NCBI RefSeq assembly: GCF_002760615.1
Contig: NZ_AWWI01000060.1
Span: forward strand, 1-64,000
Origin: Puniceibacterium antarcticum
GTDB taxonomy: Bacteria > Pseudomonadota > Alphaproteobacteria > Rhodobacterales > Rhodobacteraceae
Reading direction: 5' to 3'
Length of the DNA stretch: 64,000 bases
Of the stretch, positions 9,038 through 17,781 are shown piece by piece. Within the stretch, counting starts at the first letter, position 1. Every line of letters starts with the position of its first letter. Both the position numbers and the translations under genes were made by a program. Under the pieces are notes generated by a model. The model did no database searches, was not told the DNA's origin, and was given only the letters and a program-made list of their open reading frames with translations.

Positions 9038-10045
9038 ATGACAGTTCCCCTGATAGACCCGTTCCAACGCCCCATCAGCTATCTGCGCGTGTCGGTCACC
9101 GACCGCTGCGATTTTCGCTGTGTCTACTGCATGTCCGAAAACATGACCTTTCTGCCCAAGAAAGAGCTTCTGACGCTCGAAGAGCTGGATCGCATGTGTT
9201 CGACCTTTGTGCGACTGGGGGTCGAGAAATTGCGCATCACCGGCGGTGAACCGCTGGTGCGCCGCGAGATCATGACCTTTTTCCGGTCCATGACCCGGCA
9301 TCTTGAGTCGGGCGCGCTGAAAGAGCTGACGCTGACCACCAACGGCTCGCAGCTCGAACGCTTTGCCGATGATCTTTATGCGGCCGGGGTGCGGCGGGTG
9401 AACATCTCGCTCGATACGTTGGACGAGGAGAAATTTGCGGATATCACCCGCTGGGGCCGGTTGCCGCAGGTACTGCGCGGCATTGATGCGGCGCAAAAGG
9501 CGGGGCTGCGGGTCAAGATCAACACCGTGGCGCTGAAGGGGTTCAACGAGGATGAGCTGGTCACGCTGACCGAATGGTGTGCCTCGCGTGACATGGATCT
9601 GACCTGGATCGAGGTCATGCCGATGGGAGATATCGGCAACGAGGATCGTCTGGGCCAGTACTGGAAGCTGGACGATCTGCGCCAGAGCTATGCGCAGCAA
9701 TATACCCTGAGCGATCTGCCGGAAAACACCGGTGGACCGGCGCGGTATGTGCGACTGGAAGAGACCGGCCAGAAGATCGGGTTCATCACGCCGCTCACCC
9801 ATAATTTCTGTGAAAGCTGCAACCGGGTGCGTCTGACCTGCACCGGAGAGCTGTTCATGTGCCTCGGCCAAGAGGACAATGCCGATCTGCGCGGTGCACT
9901 GCGCAACCATCCCGGCAATGATGCCCCCTTGGAAGAGGCGATTCGCGGTGCGATCCGGCTGAAGCCGAAGGGCCATGACTTCGACTATTCCCGCCAGTCG
10001 GTGGATGGCCGCGTGTCCCGCCACATGAGCCACACCGGCGGCTGA
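9038..10045 (+). CDS. moaA: GTP 3',8-cyclase (molybdenum cofactor synthesis)
   Basis: Radical SAM enzyme of the first step of molybdopterin synthesis, converting GTP to 3',8-cH2GTP with MoaC. The SAM cluster motif CDFRCVYC gives Cys24, Cys28 and Cys31; the second 4Fe-4S cluster is in [15 protein letters not shown]. The GGEPLVR motif and the C-terminal Gly-Gly (HMSHTGG) are conserved family features. 335 residues; start chosen at the ATG of MTVPLIDPF. moaC and other moa genes are not in the window. Confidence 0.95.
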   Translation: MTVPLIDPFQRPISYLRVSVTDRCDFRCVYCMSENMTFLPKKELLTLEELDRMCSTFVRLGVEKLRITGGEPLVRREIMTFFRSMTRHLESGALKELTLTTNGSQLERFADDLYAAGVRRVNISLDTLDEEKFADITRWGRLPQVLRGIDAAQKAGLRVKINTVALKGFNEDELVTLTEWCASRDMDLTWIEVMPMGDIGNEDRLGQYWKLDDLRQSYAQQYTLSDLPENTGGPARYVRLEETGQKIGFITPLTHNFCESCNRVRLTCTGELFMCLGQEDNADLRGALRNHPGNDAPLEEAIRGAIRLKPKGHDFDYSRQSVDGRVSRHMSHTGG

Positions 10046-10157
10046 TTAACCTTCATTAAGGCTGCGTGCGCGCAACGGATCGGGCTTTTGGCCTTTCCGC
10101 TGGGTTTTGCGTGGGGTCAACTCATTGAGAATGTGCTGAAATACGGCATTTCGGGCG

Positions 10158-10196
10158 CTATGGACTGCGTCTGGAACCGGTATGGAAAGCGTATGG
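10158..10196. repeat. Four-unit 11-bp phased GTATGG array (copy A)
   Basis: Hexamers CTATGG, GTCTGG, GTATGG and GTATGG begin at 10158, 10169, 10180 and 10191: exactly 11-bp spacing, two units with one mismatch each. The array lies in the 266-bp gap between convergent moaA and bpt, which holds no convincing gene. A better-preserved array lies at 37407-37445, also between convergent genes. Confidence 0.7.
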
Positions 10197-10311
10197 CTGG
10201 TGATCTGGATTTGATACGGTTCCAGCTGCTCGTCCAGTGTGAGCTGTGCAAGGTTGAGAAATCACCACCCCACCGAACGGCGGGCGCCTCAAATCGAGAC
10301 GCCTTTGCGCG

Positions 10312-11121
10312 TCAGCCCCGCGTGTCAGGCAAAGAAATATTGGCCACCTGTTCGGCAATCGGATCGGTGGACAGCGGGTGTGTGTCCGCCTCGTATTCCT
10401 CGGGCGCGCGCATCGCCTGCCAGCGGCCGTGGCGGTAGACTTCAAGCCCGGAAAATCCGGCCTTGTAGCCCATCTTGGGCGATCCGGGCACCCAGTAGCC
10501 CAGATAGACATAAGGCAGACCAGCCTCGCGCGCGATCTCCACATGATCCAGAATCATCCAAGACCCAAGGCTTTGCTTGGGCAGGTCCGGTTCGTAAAAC
10601 GAATAAACCATCGACAATCCGTCATCCAGCACATCGGTCAGGCAGACCGCCGTCAGCTCGCCCTTGGGGTCGGCATATTCCACGACGCGGCTGCGGATCG
10701 GCGTTTCCTCGATCATCGCGGCGAATTCGAACACATCCATATCCGCCATCCCGCCATCCGCATGGCGGCGGTCCAGATAGCGGCGGAACAGGCTGTACTG
10801 ATCCTCGGTCGCCCAGGGGCTGGTCGCGGTGCGCGCCAGATGGGCATTTCGGTTGATCGTGCGGCGCTGGCTCTTGCTGGGCTGGAACAGTGACACGTCG
10901 ATCCGCGCCGACAGGCAGGCGGCACAATCCGAACAGGACGGACGATAGAGCACGTTCTGTGACCGCCGGAATCCCTGCTTGGACAGGCTGTCGTTCAGTT
11001 TGACCGCCTGGTCGCCCTGCAGCGAGGTGAACAGCTTTCGCTCCATCCGACCCTCCAGATAAGGGCAGGACTGCGGAGCGGTCACATAGAACTGTGGCGC
11101 AAGAGGCAGCGAATGGCGCAT
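10312..11121 (-). CDS. bpt: Aspartate/glutamate leucyltransferase (Ate1-like N-end rule enzyme)
   Basis: Transfers leucine from Leu-tRNA to N-terminal Asp/Glu, marking proteins for ClpSAP degradation. Sequence resembles eukaryotic arginyltransferase: an N-terminal Cys cluster (CPYLEG; CSDCAAC), [14 protein letters not shown], and a C-terminal GNAT-like half ([27 protein letters not shown]). 269 residues from the ATG at 11121; an upstream in-frame extension lacks family similarity. The leucyl specificity is known for bacterial relatives and is inferred here. Confidence 0.88.
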   Translation of the reverse strand: MRHSLPLAPQFYVTAPQSCPYLEGRMERKLFTSLQGDQAVKLNDSLSKQGFRRSQNVLYRPSCSDCAACLSARIDVSLFQPSKSQRRTINRNAHLARTATSPWATEDQYSLFRRYLDRRHADGGMADMDVFEFAAMIEETPIRSRVVEYADPKGELTAVCLTDVLDDGLSMVYSFYEPDLPKQSLGSWMILDHVEIAREAGLPYVYLGYWVPGSPKMGYKAGFSGLEVYRHGRWQAMRAPEEYEADTHPLSTDPIAEQVANISLPDTRG

Positions 11122-11267
11122 GAATGTGGTATCCTGACGACGACTTTGTGAAAACTTAGCAACAGTTCCACGCCGCGCCAAGCCCCGCTGGAGTCTATGG
11201 TGTGCACCGTTCTAAAATCTGCCCCGGGCGACACCACGGCACCCGCATCCCCGGCCTGTTGCCGCCC

Positions 11268-11711
11268 TCAGCCGCGCCGGTTGATCATCACCGTTCCCAG
11301 CGCCATGTCGGTGATGCCCTGACCACGTTCTGTGGTGCACATGAAGACCACCGAAATCAACTGCACCAGCGCAAAGGTCAGCGACAGGCTATAGCCCAGA
11401 GTGTGCAAAAACGCCTGCGCCAGGGTCAGCCGCTGGCCATAGGAATCGCGCAGCTCGATCGCCATCAGGCGCATGCCCCAGGTGGCCGATCCGTTGGCGA
11501 TGGTGATGGTGCGGTAGACAAAGCTTAGCACAAGATACAGCGGCACCAGAAAGAACAGGCCGATGAAGGCGGTGAACACCACCACCGGCACCAGCAGGGC
11601 TGCGACGATGATCACGTCAATAACCCAGGCCAGCGCCCGTTTTACCGGGACGTCGGCATAGAATTCGCGGTTCAGCACCGGATCAGGCAGGTAGGTGTCT
11701 TGATTGAACAT
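11268..11711 (-). CDS. RDD-family integral membrane protein
   Basis: A 147-residue membrane protein. It opens MFNQDTYLPDPVLNREFYADVPVKRALAWVID, where the R and D of the RDD family are visible before the first of about three hydrophobic segments; the second Asp is in the later GITDMALG motif. Function is not established; some RDD proteins take part in Na+/H+ exchange. A GAGGGG ribosome site precedes the ATG at 11711. Same strand as, and 60 bases from, the DUF2852 gene. Confidence 0.8.
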   Translation of the reverse strand: MFNQDTYLPDPVLNREFYADVPVKRALAWVIDVIIVAALLVPVVVFTAFIGLFFLVPLYLVLSFVYRTITIANGSATWGMRLMAIELRDSYGQRLTLAQAFLHTLGYSLSLTFALVQLISVVFMCTTERGQGITDMALGTVMINRRG

Positions 11712-11771
11712 GATGTCCCCTCGTGGATGTGGCACGGCCCCCTTGGGGGCCATGCGGTCGGGTGGTCTGGC

Positions 11772-12191
11772 TCAGGCCTCGACGGATGTGCCGGTGGCGC
11801 GGCCCTTTGTGGCGCGGTCGTCCATGAACTGGTCGAACTCGGCCTTGTCCTTGGCGTCACGCAGACGTTTGAGGAAGTCTTCAAAGTTATCCTGCTCTTC
11901 TTGCAGGCGACGCAGGGTGTCCGCCTTGTAGGCATCAAAGGCAGAGTTGCCCGACGATTTCATATGGCTGAACCCGGTGGCATTATAGGCTTTGCGGCAG
12001 GAGGATTTGAACATTTTCTTGCTCCAGATCATGTAAAAGAGAAGGGCGAGCCCGACGGGCCAGAGGAGGATGAAGCCAAGGATCATAGCGGCGATCCAGG
12101 CGAACTTGCCCTTTTGGTCAAGCCAGGCTTCGGCGCGTGCGAACCAACCGGCGTTGGCGGGAAGCGAGGCGGTGTAGGCGGCAGATGTCAT
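11772..12191 (-). CDS. DUF2852 membrane protein
   Basis: 139 residues: a short cytosolic start, a single hydrophobic helix (IAAMILGFILLWPVGLALLFYMIW) and a long charged C-terminal coiled-coil-like tail (DTLRRLQEEQDNFEDFLKRLRDAKDKAEFDQFMDD). The layout fits the DUF2852 family of alphaproteobacteria; no biochemical role is known to me. Two near-identical palindromes just upstream suggest dedicated transcriptional control, and the RDD gene is probably co-transcribed. Confidence 0.75.
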   Translation of the reverse strand: MTSAAYTASLPANAGWFARAEAWLDQKGKFAWIAAMILGFILLWPVGLALLFYMIWSKKMFKSSCRKAYNATGFSHMKSSGNSAFDAYKADTLRRLQEEQDNFEDFLKRLRDAKDKAEFDQFMDDRATKGRATGTSVEA

Positions 12192-12218
12192 GTTGGTCTC
12201 TCCGTTGTCTGCGTTGCG

Positions 12219-12295
12219 ATGTGAATGTCTTTCACATTGAATAGATCGGAGTACCGGAGCGGTTCTTCAAGGGTACATGTGAATGTTTTTTACAT
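12219..12295. promoter_or_regulatory. Paired 19-bp palindromic operators upstream of the DUF2852 gene
   Basis: ATGTGAA-N5-TTCACAT at 12219-12237 and the same with one change (ATGTGAA-N5-TTTACAT) at 12277-12295; centres 58 bp apart. They bracket the region where the DUF2852 promoter should lie. The half-site resembles a CRP half (TGTGA/TCACA), but the spacer is 7 rather than 6 bases, so a different dimeric regulator is likely. Confidence 0.65.
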
Positions 12296-12348
12296 TTACT
12301 TTTTTCAGGACAAAATCTCAGGGACTTGCGTGAAATCTGCCCGCTGTT

Positions 12349-12816
12349 TCAGTCGGTGAAATCCGCCGGTACAGCCCCCGTCAGCGTGATCAGCGTCTGT
12401 GGATCCAGCGCAAAGACATGCCTTGGCGTCCCCGCAGCGGCCCAGATCACTTCGAATTCGCCCAAGCGCGGGTCCAGCCAGGCGCGGATCGGGTTCAGAT
12501 GCCCGACAGGGGCCACACCGCCGATGGCAAACCCGGTCTGGGCGCGAATCAACGCGGCATCCGCCTTTCCCAAGGCTTCGCCTGCGATGCCTGACGCCTT
12601 GGCCGCCGCCACCCGATTGCCGCCCGCTGTCAGGAACAGCAACGCCTCCCCCGAGGACTCGCCGCGAAAGATGATCGACTTTGCGATCTGATCCAGATGG
12701 CAGCCCACCGAATCCGCCGCTTCCTGTGCCGTGCGCGCTTGTCCGACCTCGCGGATATCCGGCGCGATCCCGGCGGCGATCAGGGTGTTGCGCACGCGGG
12801 TCAGGCTCTTGCTCAT
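12349..12816 (-). CDS. ybaK: YbaK/EbsC-type aminoacyl-tRNA deacylase
   Basis: 155 residues of the YbaK/ProX editing fold, which hydrolyses mischarged Cys-tRNA(Pro) or Ala-tRNA(Pro). Seen are HLDQIAKSIIFRG (catalytic-lysine region), FLTAGGNRVAAAKA, TGFAIGGVAPVGHLNP and GTPRHVFALDP, the last two being typical substrate-loop motifs. Precise tRNA substrate cannot be read from sequence. Divergent from glnE with about 110 bases between them. Confidence 0.85.
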   Translation of the reverse strand: MSKSLTRVRNTLIAAGIAPDIREVGQARTAQEAADSVGCHLDQIAKSIIFRGESSGEALLFLTAGGNRVAAAKASGIAGEALGKADAALIRAQTGFAIGGVAPVGHLNPIRAWLDPRLGEFEVIWAAAGTPRHVFALDPQTLITLTGAVPADFTD

Positions 12817-12928
12817 GGTGCGGTTCTTTCTTCATCTGACGCAATTGGCGGAAGGCTATGCGCGCCACGCAGGGCGTGCAAGGCAGCAGGCCATTGCGCT
12901 TGGGCCTGCGTCATGTCCAATTGTGCAC

Positions 12929-15712
12929 ATGACCTTTGCCAGCCGCATCACCCGCATGCCCCGCCCCTTTGCCGCCGAACCGGCTGATGACGCACGTGCC
13001 GCATTGCCCTGGGCCGATGGTCCGGTGGCGGAGCTGCTGGCAGGCACCGCTGGCTGCAGCCCCTATTTGCGGGGTCTGATGGGGCATGAGGGCGACTGGC
13101 TGCAGGGCGCGCTTGACGATCCCGAAGCCGCGATCGCGACGCTGTTCGCGGATCTGCGCGCCGCGCCGCTGGATCATGTGGCGCTGGACCTGCGGCAGGC
13201 CAAACGCCGCGTTGCGCTGCTGACCGCGCTGGCCGATCTGGGCGGCGTCTGGCCGCTTGAAACCGTGACCGGCACCCTCAGCGACTTTGCCGATCTGGCC
13301 TGCACCCGCGCCCTGCGCGCCGCCCTGATGGCAGAGGTCAAGCGTGGCAAGTTGCCGGGCCTGACAGAGGATCACCTTGACACGGCAGGCGGTATGGTCG
13401 TGCTCGCCATGGGCAAGATGGGGGCAGGGGAGCTGAACTATTCCTCGGACATCGACCTGATCTGCCTGTTCGACGAATCCCGCTTTGACCGCGATGATTT
13501 TCACGAGGCCCGCGCCGGGTTCATCCGTGCCACCCGCCGCATGGCCGCGACGCTGGGCGATCAGACGGGGGAAGGTTATGTCTTTCGCACCGATCTGCGC
13601 CTGCGCCCCGATCCTGCGGTCACCCCGGTCTGCATGGGGATGGAGGCGGCGGAGCGGTATTACGAAAGCCTCGGGCGTACATGGGAACGCGCCGCCTATA
13701 TCAAGGCGCGCCCCTGTGCCGGCGATCTGGACGCGGGCCAGCGGTTTCTCAGCGATCTGCGCCCCTTTGTCTGGCGCCGTCACCTTGATTTCGCCGCCAT
13801 TCAGGACGCCCACGACATGCGTCTGCGCATCCGCGCCCACAAGGGGCTGGGGGGGGCGATCAGCCTGGCGGGGCACAACATGAAACTGGGGCGCGGCGGT
13901 ATCCGCGAGATCGAGTTTTTCACCCAGACCCGCCAGATCATCGCCGGCGGGCGCGACCCCGATCTGCGCGTGCGCGGCACGGTGCCGGGATTGACGGTTC
14001 TGGCGGAAAAAGGCTGGCTGCCCGACGCCGTGGCGCAGGAGCTGTCGCAACACTACCGCAGCCACCGAGAGGTGGAACACCGCCTGCAGATGATCCACGA
14101 CCAGCAGACCCACGACCTGCCCGACAAGCCTGAGGATTTCGCCCGACTTGCCTGCCTGATGGATGTGGACGAGGCGAAGTGGCGTCATGATCTGATCGAG
14201 CGGCTGAACGCGGTGCACGAACTGACCGAAGGTTTTTTTGCCAGCGATTCCAGCCCCGCCCCCGAACCGACCCCGCTGGAAAACAGCGAGGTTATCGCCC
14301 GCTGGCCCCGCTATCCCGCCCTGCGCTCTGACCGCGCGGTCGAGATATTCAAACGCCTGCGCCCCGAAATCCTCTGCCGTCTGGAACGTGCTGCCAAACC
14401 CGAAGAGGCGCTGCTGGCCTTTGACGGCTTCCTTGCCGGTCTGCCCGCCGGCGTGCAGCTGTTTTCCCTGTTCGAGGCCAATCACCAGCTGATCGATCTG
14501 CTCGTGGACATCACCAGCGTCTCGCCCGATCTCGCACGGCATTTGTCGCAGAATTCGCGCGTGTTCGACGCAGTGATCGGCGGCGGTTTCTTCGCCGACT
14601 GGCCGGGGGCTGATGCCCTGAGCGAAGAGTTGAACGCCGTCCTGGCGCGGGAGCCGGATTACGAACGCAAGCTCGACACCGCCCGGCGCTGGAAGAACGA
14701 ATGGCATTTCCGCGTTGGTGTGCATCTGCTGCGGGGCCTGATCGACGCGGCAGAGGCCAGCACGCAATATGCCGACCTCGCCGGGGTCACCCTTGGCGTA
14801 CTCTGGCCGGTGGTGCAGGCGGACTTCGCTCTGAAACACGGGCAGGCCCCCGGGCGCGGGGCGATCGTGCTTGGCATGGGATCGCTTGGCGCGGGACGGC
14901 TGCACGCGCGATCCGATCTCGATGTGATCGTGATCTATGACCCCGACGGGGTTGAAACCTCTGATGGGGCAAGACCGTTGCAGGTGCGCGTCTATTACGC
15001 CCGCCTCACGCAGGCGCTGATCACCGCGCTGACCGCGCCCATGCCGCAGGGCAAGCTTTACGAGGTTGACATGCGCCTGCGTCCCTCGGGCAATCAGGGG
15101 CCTGTGGCGACCAGCCTTGCCGCCTTTCGCGCCTATCAGTCCGGCGATGCCTGGACCTGGGAACACCTTGCCCTGACCCGTGCCCGCGTGATGGCGGGGC
15201 CGGACGATCTGGCCGGGGATGTCCGCGCCTACCGCGCCGAACTTCTGGCTGCACCGCGCGATCAGGACAGCGTTCTGCGCGAGGTTGCCACCATGCGGGC
15301 GCGGATTGCCGGGGCCAAGGGGCCGGGCGCCTTCTGGGATCCCAAGCTGGGGCGCGGGCGCATGCAGGAAATCGAACTGGCCGCACAGGCCAGTGCCCTG
15401 CTGTCGCGCGCGGGGTCGATGGACCTTGCCGCTGGCCTTGCCGCAGCCGTGGCGCAGGGCTGGCTGGACGCAGAGTCGGCGGATCACCTCGCCCAGACCC
15501 ATGCATTCTGCTGGAGCCTTCAGGTCGGTGCCCGCCTGATCAGCGACTCCCAGCTGGACCCGGACAAGCTCGGGGCGGGTGGTTGTGCCTTTCTGCAGCG
15601 GGTCACCGGGCAGACCGGCATGAAAGCGCTTGCTGACACACTGAACTCCCACACCGGGCGCGCGGCGGATATACTGGACAGCGCATTGCCCCCCAGAGGA
15701 GAGCCGGAATGA
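12929..15712 (+). CDS. glnE: Bifunctional glutamine synthetase adenylyltransferase/adenylyl-removing enzyme
   Basis: Adjusts glutamine synthetase activity by adding or removing AMP in response to PII and glutamine. Two nucleotidyltransferase domains are visible: the N-terminal (removing) with GKMGAGELNYSSDIDL at residues 162-177 and the C-terminal (adenylylating) with GSLGAGRLHARSDLDV, each followed by a helical GlnD-linker-like region. 927 residues from the ATG at 12929, close to the E. coli length of 946. Alternative downstream ATGs exist. It overlaps the next small gene by ATGA. Confidence 0.95.
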   Translation: MTFASRITRMPRPFAAEPADDARAALPWADGPVAELLAGTAGCSPYLRGLMGHEGDWLQGALDDPEAAIATLFADLRAAPLDHVALDLRQAKRRVALLTALADLGGVWPLETVTGTLSDFADLACTRALRAALMAEVKRGKLPGLTEDHLDTAGGMVVLAMGKMGAGELNYSSDIDLICLFDESRFDRDDFHEARAGFIRATRRMAATLGDQTGEGYVFRTDLRLRPDPAVTPVCMGMEAAERYYESLGRTWERAAYIKARPCAGDLDAGQRFLSDLRPFVWRRHLDFAAIQDAHDMRLRIRAHKGLGGAISLAGHNMKLGRGGIREIEFFTQTRQIIAGGRDPDLRVRGTVPGLTVLAEKGWLPDAVAQELSQHYRSHREVEHRLQMIHDQQTHDLPDKPEDFARLACLMDVDEAKWRHDLIERLNAVHELTEGFFASDSSPAPEPTPLENSEVIARWPRYPALRSDRAVEIFKRLRPEILCRLERAAKPEEALLAFDGFLAGLPAGVQLFSLFEANHQLIDLLVDITSVSPDLARHLSQNSRVFDAVIGGGFFADWPGADALSEELNAVLAREPDYERKLDTARRWKNEWHFRVGVHLLRGLIDAAEASTQYADLAGVTLGVLWPVVQADFALKHGQAPGRGAIVLGMGSLGAGRLHARSDLDVIVIYDPDGVETSDGARPLQVRVYYARLTQALITALTAPMPQGKLYEVDMRLRPSGNQGPVATSLAAFRAYQSGDAWTWEHLALTRARVMAGPDDLAGDVRAYRAELLAAPRDQDSVLREVATMRARIAGAKGPGAFWDPKLGRGRMQEIELAAQASALLSRAGSMDLAAGLAAAVAQGWLDAESADHLAQTHAFCWSLQVGARLISDSQLDPDKLGAGGCAFLQRVTGQTGMKALADTLNSHTGRAADILDSALPPRGEPE

Positions 15713-15972
15713 TCAAGGGTGACACAACAGATCCAAAGGGTCTGATCAACGACGCCTATCAGATCGACGGCATCACCTATGAGGAATGCCGATCAGTCTT
15801 TCTGGACTGGGCGCTGGCCGTGCCGGTGAATGCCGATACGATGGCCCTGATCCACCTTCTGCTCGCGCGGCACGGGCAACAGGGGCATCCGATGACGCAG
15901 GTCCTGACCGAGGGGTTGACCGGCATGTCCGCCCCCCGTCGCAGGGGCATTTGGCGCAGCCGCGCGCGCTAG
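15709..15972 (+). CDS. Small hypothetical protein coupled to glnE
   Basis: An 87-residue protein whose ATG overlaps the glnE stop (ATGA), so it is co-translated. The central part (DGITYEECRSVFLDWALAVPVNADTMALIHLLLARHG) looks helical; the C-terminus is basic (RRRGIWRSRAR). No known family recognised. The coupling suggests a nitrogen-related accessory role, but nothing in the sequence proves it. Confidence 0.65.
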   Translation: MIKGDTTDPKGLINDAYQIDGITYEECRSVFLDWALAVPVNADTMALIHLLLARHGQQGHPMTQVLTEGLTGMSAPRRRGIWRSRAR

Positions 15973-16122
15973 GGCGCGCACCCAGCCTTTCCCGATCTTA
16001 CCCAGATCTTAACCAAACGGTTCTAAATGTGGTCTGCGATCCCCGCAGGACATCCATGGGAGTATCGGCATCTTTGCCTTGATCGGATGTTCTGCAGATC
16101 TGTCCCTGCCGTGAAATTGCCA

Positions 16123-16166
16123 TTGACTACTATTTGGAACGTTCCTATTGTAATCAGGAACGTTCC
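16123..16166 (+). promoter_or_regulatory. lacI promoter overlapped by two GGAACGTTCC operators
   Basis: TTGACT (16123-16128), 17 bases, then TATTGT (16146-16151) form a good promoter. The palindrome GGAACGTTCC lies at 16136-16145, within the spacer, and again at 16157-16166, over the likely start site; centres are 21 bp (two turns) apart. A central CG within a short palindrome is typical of LacI-family operators, so autorepression is likely. Confidence 0.8.
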
Positions 16167-16195
16167 AAGTGAATGGATGTCGAGGGAGTAGCGAC

Positions 16196-16372
16196 ATGAT
16201 CTTCCGCAGATCGACCGGACCCGGCAGCATCGCGGCCAGTCGTATGGCCGCGGTCCCGCGTGCCTGTGGTATGGCCGCGGTCCCGCGTGCCTGTGGTATG
16301 GCCGCGGTCCAGCGCGCCTGTGCAGATCCGTATGACACCCCCTTGACCCAAGTGCCGGAGTATCAGAGATGA
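16196..16372 (+). CDS. Putative lacI leader peptide with three 9-residue repeats
   Basis: A 58-residue ORF with a good ribosome site (GAGGGAG, 16183-16189) and an ATG about 30 bases after the predicted transcript start. Its TGA overlaps the lacI ATG (ATGA). Residues 16-42 are three repeats of the form (R/G)MAAV(P/Q)RAC, each ending in Cys. No family is recognised. It may be a translated leader controlling lacI translation, or a small protein in its own right; it could still be a chance frame over the DNA repeat. Confidence 0.45.
   Translation: MIFRRSTGPGSIAASRMAAVPRACGMAAVPRACGMAAVQRACADPYDTPLTQVPEYQR
16242..16322. repeat. Three tandem 27-bp repeats
   Basis: Units 16242-16268 and 16269-16295 are identical (start GTATGGCCGCGGTCCC); unit 16296-16322 differs at two positions. 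The 27-bp unit keeps the reading frame of the leader ORF. There are no spacers, so this is not a CRISPR. Confidence 0.9.
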
Positions 16373-17400
16373 CCGCGCGCCGCCCCACCATCCTCGACGT
16401 GGCCAAGGCCGCGGGTGTATCAAAATCCACCGTGTCGCTGGTGGTGCGCGGCAGCCCGACGGTCAAGGCGGAGACGGCCAAACAGGTGCGGGACGCGATG
16501 GCCAGCACCGGCTATGTCTACAACCGCGCCGCCGCCAACCTGCGCAAATCCTCTGTCGGGCTGATCGGGCTGGTGATCAATGACCTGCGCACGCCCTTCA
16601 TCACCGAATTTGCGACCTCCGTGCAGATGACCCTGTCGGCGCAGGGCTATGCCACGGTGATCGCAAATTCGGATGAGGATGGTGCTTTGCAGGCCCAACG
16701 GGTCAGCGCCATGATCGAACATGGCGTGTCCGCACTCCTCATCACGCCCAGCTATGGACAAGAGGCGGACAGCTTTGATCAGATCGCCCGCGCCGGCATT
16801 CCCTGCCTGCAGGCCCTGCGTCAGGGGGATCCGCGTTGTGATCTGTTTCCCTTCGCCAGCTTCGACTATGCTCAGGGCGGGGTGCTGGCGACGCAGCATC
16901 TGATCGCGCAGGGCGCCCGCACCATCGCCTTTGTCGGCGGTCTTTCCCACCGCGCCGTCACCGCCGAACGGATGTCGGGATACCTTGCAACCCTCAGCGA
17001 AGCCCGACGAACCCCGGTGTCCTTCGTCGGCGGCGTCACCCGTGGTTTTGGCGCAGAGATCGCCGCGACGATCTGCGCGGACCATCCCGAAATCGACGCC
17101 GTGCTTTGTTTTAATGATCAGGTGGCGCAGGGCATGCTGAGCGGTTTCATGCGCCTCGGGCGCGCCGTGGGAACCGATGTCCGCATCGTGGGTTTTGACG
17201 GCATGGAAGACCGCGATCAGACTGTTCCAGGCCTCAGCGCCGCGTTTTGCGATGTTGCAAGGTTCGGTCGCGATTGTGCCGCCATCCTGCTCGACTGGCT
17301 CGAAACCGGCGAACATCCCTCACCCCTGCGCCGCGCGCCGGTTTCACTGCTTGCGCGTGGTTCCAGCCTCGGCCCCATCCCTGAAGAGACGTCAAAATGA
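16369..17400 (+). CDS. LacI-family transcriptional regulator
   Basis: 343 residues: an N-terminal helix-turn-helix and hinge (TILDVAKAAGVSKSTVSLVVRG, with Arg/Leu hinge residues in AAANLRKSS) and a periplasmic-binding-like effector domain (VGLIGLVINDLRTPFITEF ... DAVLCFNDQVAQGML ... VRIVGFDGMED). The ligand is unknown, since no sugar genes are adjacent. Two palindromes in its own promoter point to autoregulation. It overlaps the leader ORF upstream and the Dabb gene downstream, both by ATGA. Confidence 0.92.
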   Translation: MTARRPTILDVAKAAGVSKSTVSLVVRGSPTVKAETAKQVRDAMASTGYVYNRAAANLRKSSVGLIGLVINDLRTPFITEFATSVQMTLSAQGYATVIANSDEDGALQAQRVSAMIEHGVSALLITPSYGQEADSFDQIARAGIPCLQALRQGDPRCDLFPFASFDYAQGGVLATQHLIAQGARTIAFVGGLSHRAVTAERMSGYLATLSEARRTPVSFVGGVTRGFGAEIAATICADHPEIDAVLCFNDQVAQGMLSGFMRLGRAVGTDVRIVGFDGMEDRDQTVPGLSAAFCDVARFGRDCAAILLDWLETGEHPSPLRRAPVSLLARGSSLGPIPEETSK

Positions 17401-17714
17401 TCCGCCATGTTGTCCTGCTGAACCTGCCGCCCGAACATGACAAGGCCATCCTGCTGGAGGCTTTGGGCCGTTTGCACGGGCTGCAGGACAAGGTGGCGGG
17501 GCTCGTGTCCTTTGATCATGGCCCGAACGCTGATTACGAAGGCAAGACGCCAGATTTTGCCTATGGCTTTGTCGTCACCTTCACTGATCGCGCGGCGCAT
17601 CAGGCTTATGAAGCCCACCCGGATCATGTGCACGCCGGCGGCTTGCTGGTGTCGATCTGCGCCGGGGGATACGACGGGATCCTCGTCGCCGATCTGGTTG
17701 TGCAAGACAGCTAA
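17397..17714 (+). CDS. Stress-responsive alpha/beta-barrel (Dabb) domain protein
   Basis: 105 residues beginning MIRHVVLLNLPPEHDK and containing FDHGPNADYEGKTPDFAYGFVVTFTDRAAHQAYEAHPDH, the classic Dabb pattern, a ferredoxin-like dimer fold. Some members are enzymes on polyketide-like substrates; most are uncharacterised. Its ATG overlaps the lacI stop, so it is the probable partner or target of that regulator. Confidence 0.85.
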   Translation: MIRHVVLLNLPPEHDKAILLEALGRLHGLQDKVAGLVSFDHGPNADYEGKTPDFAYGFVVTFTDRAAHQAYEAHPDHVHAGGLLVSICAGGYDGILVADLVVQDS

Positions 17715-17724
17715 GCTGGGCCTT

Positions 17725-17746
17725 GGCAAGGCAAGGCAAGGCAAGG
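17725..17746. repeat. GGCAA pentanucleotide repeat
   Basis: Four perfect GGCAA units plus GG, just after the Dabb stop and before the convergent exonuclease-like gene. A five-base unit can change copy number by slippage, but here it is outside any gene. Confidence 0.85.
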
Positions 17747-17781
17747 ACCTTCACCTCTCGCCACCATTTATGCGCCACCGC

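Noticed and set aside
12911-15652. 913-codon open frame antisense to glnE
   Set aside because: High-GC genes with strong third-position bias keep the opposite strand open; the product has no domain pattern, while the sense frame is clearly GlnE.
16242-16322. Possible CRISPR array
   Set aside because: Three direct 27-bp units follow each other with no spacers and no cas genes nearby.
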